Source: Phycisphaeraceae bacterium (GTDB lineage: Bacteria; Planctomycetota; Phycisphaerae; Phycisphaerales; Phycisphaeraceae). From it: DNA of 64,000 nucleotides. Made by a program: the position numbers and the translations under genes. This document shows positions 1-10,559 of this stretch, one piece after another. The notes beneath the pieces were generated by a model, which saw only the letters and a list, made by a program, of their open reading frames with translations, did no database searches and was not told where the DNA came from. Positions within the stretch are counted from its first letter, which is position 1. The number at the start of each line of letters is the position of its first letter. The stretch covers positions 1-64,000 of the forward strand of contig JADZCD010000036.1 in assembly GCA_020851735.1 (NCBI GenBank), written 5' to 3'.

Positions 1-1060
1 GTGGGGGGCGACGTCGCCGTTAAACAGCTTGGCCGCTTCGTCAATGTTTCAATCCACGCCCCCGCGTGGGGGGCGACCCTGGTTGCCCCTAAAGTACTTG
101 CCACGCAGAAAGTTTCAATCCACGCCCCCGCGTGGGGGGCGACGGGCGTACACGAAACCGACATCACCGGCCATATCGTTTCAATCCACGCCCCCGCGTG
201 GGGGGCGACCCGTGGCCGGCAAGGGCGACGGCAGCGACGGCAAGTTTCAATCCACGCCCCCGCGTGGGGGGCGACCCCGCAAAGCGGCTTGGTGACGCGC
301 CCGGCCCCGTTTCAATCCACGCCCCCGCGTGGGGGGCGACGATTCGCTTGGCAACCTGGTTCTGCTCGGCGCTGTTTCAATCCACGCCCCCGCGTGGGGG
401 GCGACTCAGGCGCTCAACACGGGCACGGATTACCAGCTGTTTCAATCCACGCCCCCGCGTGGGGGGCGACTCTGTGCAGCCGCTGTGAACACGGTGCTGT
501 GTGGGTTTCAATCCACGCCCCCGCGTGGGGGGCGACCCGCCCCGTAAATGCCGGTAATGACCTTCAGGTGTTTCAATCCACGCCCCCGCGTGGGGGGCGA
601 CGCCCGCCAGGGCCACGTGCGAAAACCAGAGCGTGGTTTCAATCCACGCCCCCGCGTGGGGGGCGACGTGTCGACGGTGACCCTGGTTTCAGCGCCGATC
701 AGTTTCAATCCACGCCCCCGCGTGGGGGGCGACCTTTGCCAAGGTAATTTTCCCCGGCAACAGCACGTTTCAATCCACGCCCCCGCGTGGGGGGCGACGA
801 TGGTGGCCCCGTCGTTGAGGCCATCGCAGATGTTTCAATCCACGCCCCCGCGTGGGGGGCGACCGCCGCAACCGTAGACAAAATGGTTGGGCTTGTGTTT
901 CAATCCACGCCCCCGCGTGGGGGGCGACCGGCGAATCCCGTCGCGGGGTAGGATCGCAAGCTGTTTCAATCCACGCCCCCGCGTGGGGGGCGACCGGCAT
1001 AGACGACTAGCATGATGACGGTGGTTTTGTTTCAATCCACGCCCCCGCGTGGGGGGCGAC
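1..1060 (-). CRISPR. Type I-C CRISPR array, left end outside the window
   Basis: Sixteen complete 32-bp repeats start at 46, 112, 178, 244, 309, 374, 439, 505, 570, 636, 702, 767, 832, 897, 963 and 1029. The last 12 bases of another repeat occupy 1-12. Sixteen spacers of 33-34 nt separate them. I saw no difference between repeats. Read on the minus strand, the repeat starts GTCGCCCCCC, forms a CGCCCCC/GGGGGCG hairpin and ends in ATTGAAAC, as in type I-C families. The transcribed direction matches the cas operon, so 1029-1060 is the leader-proximal repeat and the oldest spacers lie beyond position 1. Open frames across the array (repeated QSTPPRGGR or SIHAPAWGA peptides) are translation artefacts. 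Confidence 0.98.
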
Positions 1061-1259
1061 GGCCTATCTGTAACTTCAGATAAGGAAAGATGCAAGTAAC
1101 AAGATATTGCGAACCTGGGGGCGAACTCATCATGGCGACCACCTTGTCCTAGTAGGGCGGATGCTATTTACTTGTCAAAGAGCGAGATAAAGATTTTGCG
1201 AACCCGCAAGGAAAAGTGCGTGCGCTCCACGTTCGCACGGCGGAGAACAGGCCAAGGAA
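1061..1259 (-). promoter_or_regulatory. CRISPR leader
   Basis: This 199-nt stretch lies between the cas2 stop and the first repeat. It is richer in A and T than its surroundings, as leaders usually are. It holds two near-identical 14-mers, AGATATTGCGAACC at 1102-1115 and AGATTTTGCGAACC at 1191-1204, which differ at one base and start 89 bp apart. By position it should hold the array promoter (reading leftward) and the integration signals for Cas1-Cas2. The promoter itself was not pinned down. Confidence 0.75.
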
Positions 1260-1550
1260 TCAAATGATCAACGGGCCTTCCAGGTCGACACTTGGTTTGG
1301 CGCCTACGTGTTCGACGCGGCGATTCCCTTGTCTGCCCAGCCGATAGAACCGAAGGCTATCTTCCTTGGGGTCGATCAACGCTATGAGGCGAGCCTTGAG
1401 TGATGCCAATTGGCCGGGGTCCACCTGGCATTCGAATACTGAGTTCTGCACACGCTGTCCGAAATCCAGGCACGTCTTGGCGACGCGGCTAAGACGGCGG
1501 CGACCGGCGGGGGTGGTCGTACTCACATCGTAAGTTACCAACACAAGCAC
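1260..1550 (-). CDS. cas2: CRISPR-associated endonuclease Cas2 (type I-C)
   Basis: Structural partner of Cas1 in the spacer-integration complex. I chose the GTG at 1550, which gives a 96-residue protein starting MLVLVTYDVST. Asp8 at the end of the first strand is the conserved Cas2 acidic residue, and the length is usual for the family. An upstream ATG in the same frame would add 32 residues lying wholly within cas1 and is unlikely. The gene starts 4 nt after the cas1 stop and is the last cas gene before the leader, the standard type I-C order. Confidence 0.95.
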   Translation of the reverse strand: MLVLVTYDVSTTTPAGRRRLSRVAKTCLDFGQRVQNSVFECQVDPGQLASLKARLIALIDPKEDSLRFYRLGRQGNRRVEHVGAKPSVDLEGPLII

Positions 1551-1554
1551 GGAG

Positions 1555-2607
1555 CTATCTCCAAATAAACGCGGGGTAGGCATCCAAATCACCGCGAAGA
1601 TATCTCGCCAGTAAACGCGCCTGGAGATGAATGACCAAGCCCACACTCACCTTCTCGTGAAGGAAGGGGTGCTCAAGGGTTTCTTGCTTGCGTTTTTGGT
1701 AGGCAATTAGAACTGCCTTGCGGGCTGTTTCATCCATGAAGACACCGCCGGTATCGGTGGTGCGAAAGGCGGTGGGCTTGATCTGCTCGCGATTGATTAG
1801 CGAGAGAGCCAAGCGATCGCAGAGAAAAGCACGCAGTTCCTCCATGAGGTCCAGAGCCAGACTGGGACGGCCGGGCCGATCGCGATGAAGGAAGCCCACC
1901 TGGCTATCGAGCCCCGCAGCCTCACAGGCCGACCGGGCGTCGTGCACGAGCAGGGTGTAAAGAAACGAAAGTAAGGCGTTAACCGCATCAAGCGGCGGGC
2001 GTCGGCTGCGGCCGCGGAATGGCCAGTCGGTTGCCGGCCGCGTGATGAGGTGTCGAAACACGCTGAAGTAGATGCTAGCAGACTCGCCTTCAATGCCGCG
2101 AAGTTGGTCGGGATTAGTTGACGATTGTGCTTGCTTAACACTGGCGGCAAGGCTCATGGCTGCATTCTCCAGTTCTTGCCGACCTGACGCGGCGGGGTAG
2201 TCGCGGGCTGCACGGAGAAGAACGGTGCGGCTATTGAGCAACTTGGCTACGACAATGGGTTGAACAATTTGCAGCAGACTGCCGCTTTTGGCGGACGGGC
2301 CGGGCACATCGTCGGCCAGGCGATACTGCTGGCGGCGCAAAAGGACGTTGCCGGGCGTGAAGCCGATGACTTGAGCCAACAACCGGCCGTATTCGGTGAA
2401 ATAGCTGACTGCGATGCCGGTTTCGGCACAGCGTCCGAGCAGGGCGGGACTGGCACCGACGCGACCAAAGCAAACAATGCCGCCGAGATTATGAAGGGGG
2501 ACACGTAACTTGGTGTCCTTCTCTACGCAGACGGCCACCGCTTCGCCTTCCTTGCGCAGGTAGGCGCCCTGAGTGGTAACGAAGAGAGTATTTAAGTGTT
2601 GCTTCAC
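1555..2607 (-). CDS. cas1: CRISPR-associated integrase Cas1 (type I-C)
   Basis: Metal-dependent integrase that inserts new spacers at the leader end. With a GTG start at 2607 the product is 350 residues, starting VKQHLNTLFVTTQGAYLRKE (first residue read as Met), the usual Cas1 start. The expected metal ligands are visible: Glu173 in GIEGESASIYF, His241 in GFLHRDRPGRP and Asp253 in LALDLMEELR. The GTG overlaps the cas4 stop by 4 nt (GTGA), so translation is probably coupled. The open frame extends 39 codons upstream into cas4, but that extension is not Cas1-like. Confidence 0.97.
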   Translation of the reverse strand: MKQHLNTLFVTTQGAYLRKEGEAVAVCVEKDTKLRVPLHNLGGIVCFGRVGASPALLGRCAETGIAVSYFTEYGRLLAQVIGFTPGNVLLRRQQYRLADDVPGPSAKSGSLLQIVQPIVVAKLLNSRTVLLRAARDYPAASGRQELENAAMSLAASVKQAQSSTNPDQLRGIEGESASIYFSVFRHLITRPATDWPFRGRSRRPPLDAVNALLSFLYTLLVHDARSACEAAGLDSQVGFLHRDRPGRPSLALDLMEELRAFLCDRLALSLINREQIKPTAFRTTDTGGVFMDETARKAVLIAYQKRKQETLEHPFLHEKVSVGLVIHLQARLLARYLRGDLDAYPAFIWR

Positions 2608-3272
2608 GGGTTTAATTGGTCCATGAGTGCGATGGTGGCGGCCTCGGTGAGATATACGCGGGCTGTTCGGCGTGGTCGAAGAGCGTCGGGCAGACACAGG
2701 TGCAGCAGCGAACAGCGGTCGCACTGTTTCTCCCGCCGAGCAGGAGGCGTAAAGCCGGCATCGATGATTTCGTGCAAACGGATGCTCGCTTGCTCTGTTT
2801 TACAGCGCAGCGAGGTGTCGAGTGGCACCTCCAATCGCCGACGGGTTCGGCCATAAAAAATCTGCCCGTGGGTGATGATGCCGGGAGGCAATTGGAGCAT
2901 CTCCTCCAGACACATAGCCTGGGCGCAGAGTTGAACCTTGTCGGCGTCGTTTTTCTTAGGTTGGCCGCGCTTGTACTCGATTGGCAAGGGCGGCTGGCCT
3001 GTTTCGCCGGCGGGGAACTCGACGACGTCGCTTACGCCGAAGAGGCCTAGGCGGTGCGAGGTCAGTTCGAGTCCCCGCGCTATGCGCACACCGGATCGGG
3101 ATGACGACAAGTGTTTACCAGGGTCGTGAGCTTTCTTATGCAACTGCCGACCCTCAATAGTGAGACGATTTTCCGCCCACAGCCGCTCAACGTGAATCAA
3201 TGCGCACTGCCGCTCGCAAAACAGTAAGTGCTGGAGGGCGGAGATGGGCAGAAGATTGGCGTCGGCGAACAT
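2604..3272 (-). CDS. cas4: CRISPR-associated Cas4 nuclease
   Basis: RecB-like nuclease with an iron-sulfur cluster. In types I-A to I-D it trims prespacers and helps select the PAM. The 222-residue protein has the Cas4 layout: Cys19 (in LLFCERQC), Asp82 in GVSDVVEF, Glu99 and Lys101 in PIEYKRGQ, Gln114 in DKVQLCAQ, and a C-terminal cluster motif Cys184-x2-Cys187-x5-Cys193. It starts 3 nt after the cas7 stop and overlaps cas1 by 4 nt. A Cas4 here fits the I-C adaptation module Cas4-Cas1-Cas2. Confidence 0.96.
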   Translation of the reverse strand: MFADANLLPISALQHLLFCERQCALIHVERLWAENRLTIEGRQLHKKAHDPGKHLSSSRSGVRIARGLELTSHRLGLFGVSDVVEFPAGETGQPPLPIEYKRGQPKKNDADKVQLCAQAMCLEEMLQLPPGIITHGQIFYGRTRRRLEVPLDTSLRCKTEQASIRLHEIIDAGFTPPARREKQCDRCSLLHLCLPDALRPRRTARVYLTEAATIALMDQLNP

Positions 3273-3275
3273 TTG

Positions 3276-4226
3276 TTATGTCCAGTTGATCCATCGCTCG
3301 ATAGTTACGCCTGCCGGTGGACCAGCCTCATTGATGCTGATGATGTAATCCTCCGCGGATCGAGGTGGGCGAGTATCGCCCACGGAAGTTCCATTGCCCG
3401 GGAGGGGCGCGACGCCGGGCTTGGGCGTGCAGGTTACGCGTTTAAATAGCTGGTCCGCGCGGGCGTTGCCGAGTTTGTTGTCGTGCTTGAAGGCGATGCA
3501 GGCCACCGGCTTCATGTTGCCGCGTGCCGCCGAGCGATCGTGCTCGAACATCAGGTTCAAGGCGTCCTTGAGCAATTGGAGGTCGTTTTCGTCAAAACCC
3601 GTACCTTTATCGCCGTTGGCCAGGCAGGCGTTGACGTAGCCGTGCACGCGGTAGAGGGCGTAGGGGACGGCGAACTTGCGGCCCATGGTGCGATTGCCGC
3701 CGTCCTGAGCCTCAGCCTCGCGTTCCGTGGTGACCGCGCAGCGCGTGACGGCAAATTCGCCGGTGACGATGGGATGGATCGACCGGGCCAGCCCGAATTG
3801 GACGGGTCCGCGAACTTGGCCGCAATTGACATCGGTGGTCATGACGGCGCCGAAGGCCCGGATGTCGTAGAAGTTTTTGCACATCCAAGCCGTCAAATGC
3901 TGATCCTCAGCGGCTTTATCCTGCCCCTTGGACTTGCGTTTTTTCGGGTCGATGTCCATGGCCTCGTAGGCGCGGCTGTGTTGCTGGTTAAGAATGGCCT
4001 TTTCCTTGACGTAGATCTCAAACGGCGGCTTTTCCTCCTTGGCCAGGCCGACGTAATTGCGAATCTTGCGCTTGAGGCAAACGTCGGTGACCAGGCCCTG
4101 GCCGGTTTCAGGGTCGACGCGCGGCAGGTTGCCGGCGTCGGGGTCACCGTTGGGGTTGCCGTCGGTGATGTCGAAGAAATAGACGAAGTCATAGCGGTTT
4201 TGGATGGGGGTGTTCTGAGTTGTCAT
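3276..4226 (-). CDS. cas7: Cascade backbone protein Cas7 (Csd2, type I-C)
   Basis: Backbone subunit of the type I-C Cascade complex; several copies coat the crRNA. The 316-residue product has the family start, [20 protein letters not shown], followed by a [20 protein letters not shown] segment, which is diagnostic for Csd2. Length is normal. It starts 2 nt after the cas8c stop, in the same operon. Confidence 0.97.
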   Translation of the reverse strand: MTTQNTPIQNRYDFVYFFDITDGNPNGDPDAGNLPRVDPETGQGLVTDVCLKRKIRNYVGLAKEEKPPFEIYVKEKAILNQQHSRAYEAMDIDPKKRKSKGQDKAAEDQHLTAWMCKNFYDIRAFGAVMTTDVNCGQVRGPVQFGLARSIHPIVTGEFAVTRCAVTTEREAEAQDGGNRTMGRKFAVPYALYRVHGYVNACLANGDKGTGFDENDLQLLKDALNLMFEHDRSAARGNMKPVACIAFKHDNKLGNARADQLFKRVTCTPKPGVAPLPGNGTSVGDTRPPRSAEDYIISINEAGPPAGVTIERWINWT

Positions 4227-4228
4227 GA

Positions 4229-5998
4229 TTAAGCCTCCGTAATGGCGTGCGGTTGGTTGTTGGCCGCATCGTCGTGTTTGGTGAAAAAGTCCTGACGCTG
4301 GTGGTAGTAACCGATGTAGAACAGTCCTTGCTGTTCCAGAGAGAAATGAACGGGGAAGCGGTCGTCGAGGTGACTGAGGATCTCCTGAACGATCTTTTCT
4401 CGATTGATTCGTTGCCCGGGGTTTTCAAGCTTGGCCAGATGATGCTGGTGCAGCCGCAGCAGACGGGGAAAGACTGTCGCGGGTGTGGTGGCGGCGCTAC
4501 CGAGGTAGCCCTCACGCACGGTCTTGTTGAGTCCTGGCAGGGCATCGGTCTGGGTCTTCTCGATGGCCGCAAACAGCCGGCCCATGTGATACGCGGGTTC
4601 GGGGTGGTCTTTGTTGAGCGACACGGGGATCTCCTTGTCCAGCCCGGCGAGGCGGGCCTCACGGGTGAGGTGGGCCTTGAGGATGGCGGCCCGGTGGTAG
4701 TTGATGGTCTGATCGGCGCGGATGCGGCGGAGCACCGAAACAAAAAGGGCGGCAGGATAAGGACTGCCGGAGAGGATCGCGCGGGCTACTTCGCCGGCAA
4801 GCTGCGGCGCCACGTCTTTGCGATCTCGCGCGGTTTGGTCGGTGATGAGCTGAAGCGACCACGGCCGAGCATTCGGCGGCTCGCCCGTCATCTCCAGATC
4901 CGCGAAGTGCTGGGCCAGGCGATCGGCGAATTGCTCAACGGTGCCGACGAGCCAGAAGCGGACGCTGACGCGCGCGGCATTGGGCGACAGGCCAAGAACA
5001 AAGAATTTCGCATTCGGCTCATCAAGGCCATCATGCGGACGGCCCTGACGCATTGCCTCAAGGAATCCCTGCACGCGAGCTGTCGTGGCTGAGTCCTCGG
5101 CCGGGCCGCTGCCTGCAAAGTCATTGACGATGTGGCTGAAGGCCGACTCAAACACCGTCGGCCGATCGGACCAGAAGACTACGGTGGCGTCGCCGATGCG
5201 CGTGCGGTGACGCTCGTCAGCGAGCATGTGGTTGAGTGCTGTGGCATAGCGGAAAGCGTCCTGCACGCCGACGGGAGCGTTGTAGGAACTGGCCTTGCCG
5301 TAGCTGGTGAAGGCGTCGAGGTTGAACGATACCAGCAGTGCTCCGGACGACTGGCTTTCGATCACACCCTTGATCTTTGGCTCATGCAGGCGGGCGAGCG
5401 GCTGCTCCTGGCCGTTGATGAGGCTGACTCCGATCCGTGGAGCCTCGTCGCTCTCGTCCTCGGTCTTGAGCTGGTTCTCCCAGTATTGTTTAATCGCCGG
5501 GCGGTCATGCACGTAACCCGACTCGCCTCGAATGCGGAACACGCCGAAGCCAGGCCCCACCTCGGCGAGGATTTCCTGCTGTTTGGTTTGCTTCGGCTCC
5601 CACTTTTCGAGGAACCGGCACACGGCAGAGAATCCATGGTCCTTGACGAACTCTTCGTCGCCGAGATGACGGTCACGAAAGGCTTCGAACGACTTGATCG
5701 CGCGTTGGGCCTTGTCTGGATCGTCAGAGAAGCCCAGCAGATAGGCCGGGTTGTCCCAGAGGAAACAGGGATTTAGGCCGGAGCCCGATGGTTTGGCCTG
5801 CCCGGGCACGATCATGGGCGTGGGGCGCAGCTTGCCGTCCTGCTCGGTGCGGCCGTCCTGGATGGCGTGCAGCGAACCGTCCTTCTCAAGCACGATAACA
5901 AAGCTGGTTTTCTGCCAGCTATATCCAAAGGGAGCGATCTGCTGCGACGGATCATTTTCGAGCCGCTGGTAATAGTCGATCAGGCTCTGGAGGATCAT
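4229..5998 (-). CDS. cas8c: Cascade large subunit Cas8c (Csd1, type I-C)
   Basis: Large subunit of the type I-C effector; in this family it recognises the PAM and recruits Cas3. The 589-residue protein starts [20 protein letters not shown] and contains [20 protein letters not shown] and [20 protein letters not shown] segments typical of Csd1. I-C genomes often make a separate Cas11-like small subunit from an internal start in cas8c. I did not identify a clear internal ribosome binding site. Its ATG overlaps the cas5 stop by 4 nt (ATGA at 5995-5998). Confidence 0.96.
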   Translation of the reverse strand: MILQSLIDYYQRLENDPSQQIAPFGYSWQKTSFVIVLEKDGSLHAIQDGRTEQDGKLRPTPMIVPGQAKPSGSGLNPCFLWDNPAYLLGFSDDPDKAQRAIKSFEAFRDRHLGDEEFVKDHGFSAVCRFLEKWEPKQTKQQEILAEVGPGFGVFRIRGESGYVHDRPAIKQYWENQLKTEDESDEAPRIGVSLINGQEQPLARLHEPKIKGVIESQSSGALLVSFNLDAFTSYGKASSYNAPVGVQDAFRYATALNHMLADERHRTRIGDATVVFWSDRPTVFESAFSHIVNDFAGSGPAEDSATTARVQGFLEAMRQGRPHDGLDEPNAKFFVLGLSPNAARVSVRFWLVGTVEQFADRLAQHFADLEMTGEPPNARPWSLQLITDQTARDRKDVAPQLAGEVARAILSGSPYPAALFVSVLRRIRADQTINYHRAAILKAHLTREARLAGLDKEIPVSLNKDHPEPAYHMGRLFAAIEKTQTDALPGLNKTVREGYLGSAATTPATVFPRLLRLHQHHLAKLENPGQRINREKIVQEILSHLDDRFPVHFSLEQQGLFYIGYYHQRQDFFTKHDDAANNQPHAITEA

Positions 5999-6660
5999 GA
6001 CCGCACCTCCTTGGCATTAAACGCGGGCACGGTGATGACGCCGCCACGCATTTCGGCCCGGAAGAAGCGGGGGGTCATGTCGTGCTCGAAGTCGATGTCG
6101 TGGAGCATGTAGCCCAGGTCGCGGTCGAGCTGCTCGGGCGGAAGCTCGCTGCGGGGCATGTCCGCGTCGGACTCGACCAGCGCGAAGTGGACCGGGAATT
6201 CCCGACAGCCGAGGTAGGGCCGGTGGAAGCATTGGCCCGCCCTGGCCCGGCGATTGAACTGGTCGAGGTGCTTGGCTGCGTTCTCAGGCCCGCCTACGAT
6301 CTCGAAGCGAGCCTCGATGACATAGGCCACGTCGCGGAGGATGGTCGCCGCTCGCTGCTGTCGGTCCTCCTCGACGTAAAGCCCGAGGTTCCCCGTCCCA
6401 CGGTTCATGGCCGTCTTGACCGTCCCGGCGGGAATCTTGTTACCAACTTCGTTACGTCGCAGGCTGGTGAACCGGATCGGCCGCAGCACGTGCAGGCGCG
6501 TGACCACCCAGCGGATCTCGGGCTTCCAATAGATGGCCTCCAGAATGCCCCGGGCGGCCGAGGGGGTGATGACGTCGTAGCTAACGCGCTCGACCTTCAT
6601 CTCCGGCCTGGAAAAACAGGCGAAGTCGCCCCAGACGTGAAGTTTGATGCCTTGGGCCAT
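5995..6660 (-). CDS. cas5c: CRISPR RNA endonuclease Cas5c (Cas5d, type I-C)
   Basis: In type I-C, which lacks Cas6, Cas5c cuts the repeat hairpin and stays bound to the 5' handle. I chose the ATG at 6660, giving 221 residues starting [20 protein letters not shown], because it matches the family N-terminus and has AAGGAG just upstream. The frame opens 13 codons earlier. The protein contains [20 protein letters not shown], a hallmark segment of Cas5d. No cas6 gene was seen, which fits. Confidence 0.97.
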   Translation of the reverse strand: MAQGIKLHVWGDFACFSRPEMKVERVSYDVITPSAARGILEAIYWKPEIRWVVTRLHVLRPIRFTSLRRNEVGNKIPAGTVKTAMNRGTGNLGLYVEEDRQQRAATILRDVAYVIEARFEIVGGPENAAKHLDQFNRRARAGQCFHRPYLGCREFPVHFALVESDADMPRSELPPEQLDRDLGYMLHDIDFEHDMTPRFFRAEMRGGVITVPAFNAKEVRS

Positions 6661-6714
6661 GCGAGTTCTCCTTTGATCGCAACATGTGCTCACCGCCAAG
6701 AACAGAGGCGCCTG

Positions 6715-9054
6715 TCAGCCAATCAAGCCTTCAGGTTCCCGTCCAGCTACCTCCGATATCAGTCCGAGGTTCTGGTCATATGCTTTGTCGTTCCCGAGTA
6801 TCCACAGTCCGTGCGACTCGATCAGCACCTGATTGTCGTGCAGTCGTTGTAGTTCATGCTCGTGAACGCTCACCGTGAAGGGCTGTAGTTGCCGCAGGAA
6901 CATGCGCCCGGGTGGATCGGGCATGGTTAGCAGTTGCCGGATCAACTTCTCAGCATCTTCGTTGAAGGGAACGACGATGGTTGTCTCTTCATTGGGGATT
7001 AGGCGGTATTTCTGGCTAGCTTCACGAAATTGCAGATGGGTACCCTGATGCTCGAAGCATTTCATGACGTCACGCTTGTCCCAGTCCCGCCCGTTCTGGC
7101 CGCCTTTCTGCCAGTAGTGAAGCTTGAAATAAGCCTCGATGGCCGGGGGAGCGAGCAGGTCATCGGCATGTTTCGGCAGGATCTCTTGCGTGTGGTTCGC
7201 ACCCGCCCGGAACATGACGGGTAGCCCGCCGGTGTCCTGGCCCGGCTCGAACACGAACACTTCGCCAGGCAGCAACCGGCCTAGCTCATCGCAGAGCAGC
7301 CCCTCGCGGTTGCAGCGTCCGGCGGCCTGGGCAATGGCGTCGAGCCCCGCCATGGCGCGGTAAACCACGGGGAAGTCCACGTCCACGCCGGCCTCGATGA
7401 GTTGCGTGCTGATGACGCGGCACGCCTGCTGGCGGGCAAGGCGGTTGCGGATGGCTTGAAGCACCTGCCGTCGATGGGCGGGGCACATGCGGGCACTTAG
7501 GTGATAAACCGTCGGCTCCTGATCAACGGTTTGCCCTGTCTGATGTCGCAGTAATGTGAATAACTCCGCGGCATGTCGTCGCGTGTTGACGATGCACAAT
7601 ACCCGCGGGTGGTCTCCAAGCCGCTGGACCAACATCTGATTGTCTAACTGGCCCTCGACGGACACATTGACTCGCCGCAAGTCCGTGAACAGCGGGCGAG
7701 TGTCCGGGATGATGGGCTTGACCTGCTCAAGGCCAATCGGGAAATCATCACGGCGCAGCAAGGCGGGTTGCGTCGCCGTGCAAAGCACAACCGTGCAGCC
7801 ATAGTTCCGCACGAGTTCTTGGAGCATGGCGAGCGTAGGCGTCAGCAGCTCGACCGGCAACGCCTGGGCTTCGTCAAGTATGATCACGCTGCGGGCGATG
7901 CGGTGAAGCTTGCGGCAGGCTGACGTCCGGCTGGCGAAGAGCGACTCGAGCAGTTGGACGTTCGTGGTGACAATCAGTGGCGCATCCCAGTTCTCGGCAG
8001 CCAGACGTGACCGTTCGGTCTTCTCCTGGTGCGGATCCAGATTGCTGTGATGCTCAAGGACATGCTCGGCCAAGGGCTCAAGGGCGCGGCGGAACACGTC
8101 CGCATTCTGCTCGATGATGCTGGTAAACGGGATGGCGTAGATCACACGCTTAAGGTCGTGAGCGACGGCGTGTCGCAGTGCGAAGGCCAGCGATGAGAGC
8201 GTCTTGCCCCCGCCGGTCGGCACGGTCAGGTCGAAAAAGCCAGAAGGCGATGAGGCCGCATCACGGCATGCCTGAAGAACTTGTCGGCGATGAGTATTGA
8301 CCCGCGTTGTTGGGGAAGCGTCAAACTGGGCCAGGTGCCGATCGAGTTGGTCCGCGAGCGTCCGCATGTCCGGCGGCGAGGTCTCCCGGACGGCGGCCCG
8401 TTCCTGCTGCATGAACGCTTCCGTGGCCAAAAAGTCGGCGTCGACTAGGCAGGAAAAAAGCATGCGGACGAACGTGGCGGCCTGAAATGACAATGAACGG
8501 TCATTGCCGGCAATCCATCGGAATGGCGGCAATGAGGGCGTTGGGATTGCCAACAGCGTGGCGGGAGCGGCATGATAGTCGGGGATTTTCTTTTTGAGCC
8601 GATCCTCCAGCCCGCTTCGTCCACCGTTGCCGTCGATGTTGTCCGGCAGGCCGGTATGGTGGCCGGCGATGGCGTAGGCCAGCAACCGCCCTATAGAACC
8701 ATGCCTTTCGCAGGCATGTTGGGCTCCTGCCGCGGAATGATCGACCCGGCCACAGACATCTGCGACATGTGGATCATCAACGTCCGCCTGCTTGTTCGCG
8801 CTGGCCCATAGATAGGATTGGAATGCATCACTGTATTTGCCCAAGTCATGCCACCAACCCAATACACGACCCCAATCTGCCGCACCAAAAGCTTCCGCAA
8901 ACCGTGCCGCGCCGGGGAGTTGGGTTGGATGGTCGGAATCTCCTTCTGCGACTAGTTGGAGATGACGCTCAAGCGGTTCCCAGTATTGTGGCGGTTGGCC
9001 TGGAAATGTGTGTGCAAAGATCTTGGGTAGTTGTGTTCCACCAGGCCCGATCAT
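6715..9054 (-). CDS. cas3: CRISPR-associated helicase-nuclease Cas3 (HD fusion)
   Basis: Cas3 unwinds and degrades target DNA after Cascade binding. The 779-residue protein has an N-terminal HD nuclease domain (His69-Asp70 in WWHDLGK, Asp105-His106 in DHSAAGA, His132-His133 in AGHHTGLPD). A superfamily 2 helicase follows, with Walker A TVPTGGGKT at about 277-285 and a DEAQ box at 394-397. It is the first gene of the operon; 54 nt separate it from cas5c. The 114 nt upstream (9055-9168), before the recombinase remnant, presumably hold the cas promoter, though no consensus was clear. Confidence 0.97.
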   Translation of the reverse strand: MIGPGGTQLPKIFAHTFPGQPPQYWEPLERHLQLVAEGDSDHPTQLPGAARFAEAFGAADWGRVLGWWHDLGKYSDAFQSYLWASANKQADVDDPHVADVCGRVDHSAAGAQHACERHGSIGRLLAYAIAGHHTGLPDNIDGNGGRSGLEDRLKKKIPDYHAAPATLLAIPTPSLPPFRWIAGNDRSLSFQAATFVRMLFSCLVDADFLATEAFMQQERAAVRETSPPDMRTLADQLDRHLAQFDASPTTRVNTHRRQVLQACRDAASSPSGFFDLTVPTGGGKTLSSLAFALRHAVAHDLKRVIYAIPFTSIIEQNADVFRRALEPLAEHVLEHHSNLDPHQEKTERSRLAAENWDAPLIVTTNVQLLESLFASRTSACRKLHRIARSVIILDEAQALPVELLTPTLAMLQELVRNYGCTVVLCTATQPALLRRDDFPIGLEQVKPIIPDTRPLFTDLRRVNVSVEGQLDNQMLVQRLGDHPRVLCIVNTRRHAAELFTLLRHQTGQTVDQEPTVYHLSARMCPAHRRQVLQAIRNRLARQQACRVISTQLIEAGVDVDFPVVYRAMAGLDAIAQAAGRCNREGLLCDELGRLLPGEVFVFEPGQDTGGLPVMFRAGANHTQEILPKHADDLLAPPAIEAYFKLHYWQKGGQNGRDWDKRDVMKCFEHQGTHLQFREASQKYRLIPNEETTIVVPFNEDAEKLIRQLLTMPDPPGRMFLRQLQPFTVSVHEHELQRLHDNQVLIESHGLWILGNDKAYDQNLGLISEVAGREPEGLIG

Positions 9055-9168
9055 ATCGCGACACCCCGGTCTTCTGCCGCCATGCTACTCGATGAGCGGC
9101 AATAGTTCGATTGAACGAATGCTCCTAAGGTCATTGACTCAAAAAATGAACTCGATCGTCCCAAATGA

Positions 9169-10335
9169 TCACGCCAAAATAACCCCTGTCGGAGTGGGTA
9201 ATGTGGCGACTACCTCAAACACCCCAGAAGAATGTGCTGTCGGGATGCGTCGGACGGCAATTTTAACATACTCCTTGGCCCTATCAATCCACGCCCGTTC
9301 GACGCATTGCCGTAAGGCGACGAGTTTTTCCTGAGGCAGGCCTTCGTGGAGAGTGAAGGCCAGTTTCTTAAGGAAGGCCATGGCTTCGTTGACGGTGGAA
9401 TCCAGCGACGATTGGGCCAAGGCTAGGCACTCGAGCTCCTCGTTGCGGAGCTTGAGCTTGTCCCGACGTTCGCGGAGGTCGGTTAAGCGTTGATCCACAA
9501 ACTCCCTATTCGCTGCGGTCAGGTTGTCCAACAGGTTCTGGATGATCCCGTCCAGCTCCGCTTGCTCGGTTTGCACACGCTGCTGGGCGACGAACAGGTC
9601 TTCGGATTGATTGCCTAGTTGGGCCCGGATGGCCTCGGCCAGGCGCCGCTTGCCGCCTGGTTCCAGGTACGGCTGATAGAAGGCCAGAACGGCGTCAATA
9701 ACAGTGGACTCCAATGCCGCCTGCGGGATGGGATTCATCTGGCAGACGCTTGTGCCTTTGGCGATGTACCCCCCGCAGCCGTAGGAGTAGGTTTTGACCC
9801 TTGTGCCATCCCCTCGCTTTCGCCCCTTGATGCGGTGAAAGCCCTGATATCGGCTGCCACACAAGGCACAGGTCAACAGGCCCGACAAAATGAACCGGCT
9901 GCGCTGGCCTGACCACGTTTTACCGTGGCGGTGACTGCGGGATTGGGTCTGCGTGCGAGGATCGTGGCCCCGCTGTTCGATCGACTGCACCTTGCCGTCC
10001 ATGCTCTTCTTGACTTGATCGAACAATACTCGATCGATCAAAGCGGGGTGGGCATCGCGGACAACAATCCAATCGCTGACGTCGTTGGGCACCAGGCGAG
10101 CGCCGTGGACCTGGTCGCGTTCCACCGCGCGGCCGTCGAGAATCTGGTGGAACTTGGCGTCGGTGCGGCGGTTCCACACCATGTCTCCAGTGTAGAGGGG
10201 ATTAACGAGCATGGACCGGATGGTGGTGTCCGTCCACTGGCCGGAGTAGATGTGCGACCATGCGGGTCCGCGCGGGGTGGGAATATGGTCTTTGTTGAGC
10301 GTGGCGCTGATGGATTTGTAGCCTTTGCCCCGCGC
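9169..10335 (-). pseudogene. Large serine recombinase remnant without catalytic domain
   Basis: Recognisable family regions are the Recombinase domain (GKGYKSISATLN, then MLVNPLYTGDMVWNRRTD), the zinc-ribbon region (LLTCALCGSRYQGFHRIKGR with a later Gly-Cys-Gly) and a coiled-coil tail. Residues from the first in-frame ATG (10212) give 347 amino acids, but similarity continues upstream to about 10335. The frame then hits a TGA at 10378-10380 with no resolvase domain and no catalytic serine. The N-terminal third is therefore missing, and the remnant cannot act as a recombinase. It lies just upstream of cas3. I infer decay of a prophage or integrative element. Confidence 0.85.
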
Positions 10336-10559
10336 TATACAAATAGATTGACGCAGCCAAAATTGGCGGATGAGAGCTCAAAACGTGATCGAGATCCGCT
10401 GGGAAAAGTCGGGCAATGATTGTTTCGACAATGACTCGGACCAGGCAAATCAGGTGATCGCCGCCACTGCAGCCACGTTCGCTTGATGAACCGCGATTGG
10501 CTTGGCGAAGGGCAAGACTTTCTGAGTGATCGGACTGGCAGAAGGTTTCGGTCTTGGTG

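Noticed and set aside
1-1095. Open frames with repeated QSTPPRGGR, SIHAPAWGA or SPPTRGRGL peptides
   Set aside because: They are translations of the CRISPR repeats in several frames and are not genes.
2260-6852. Plus-strand open frames opposite the cas genes
   Set aside because: They are shadows of the high-GC minus-strand genes and show no recognisable domain.
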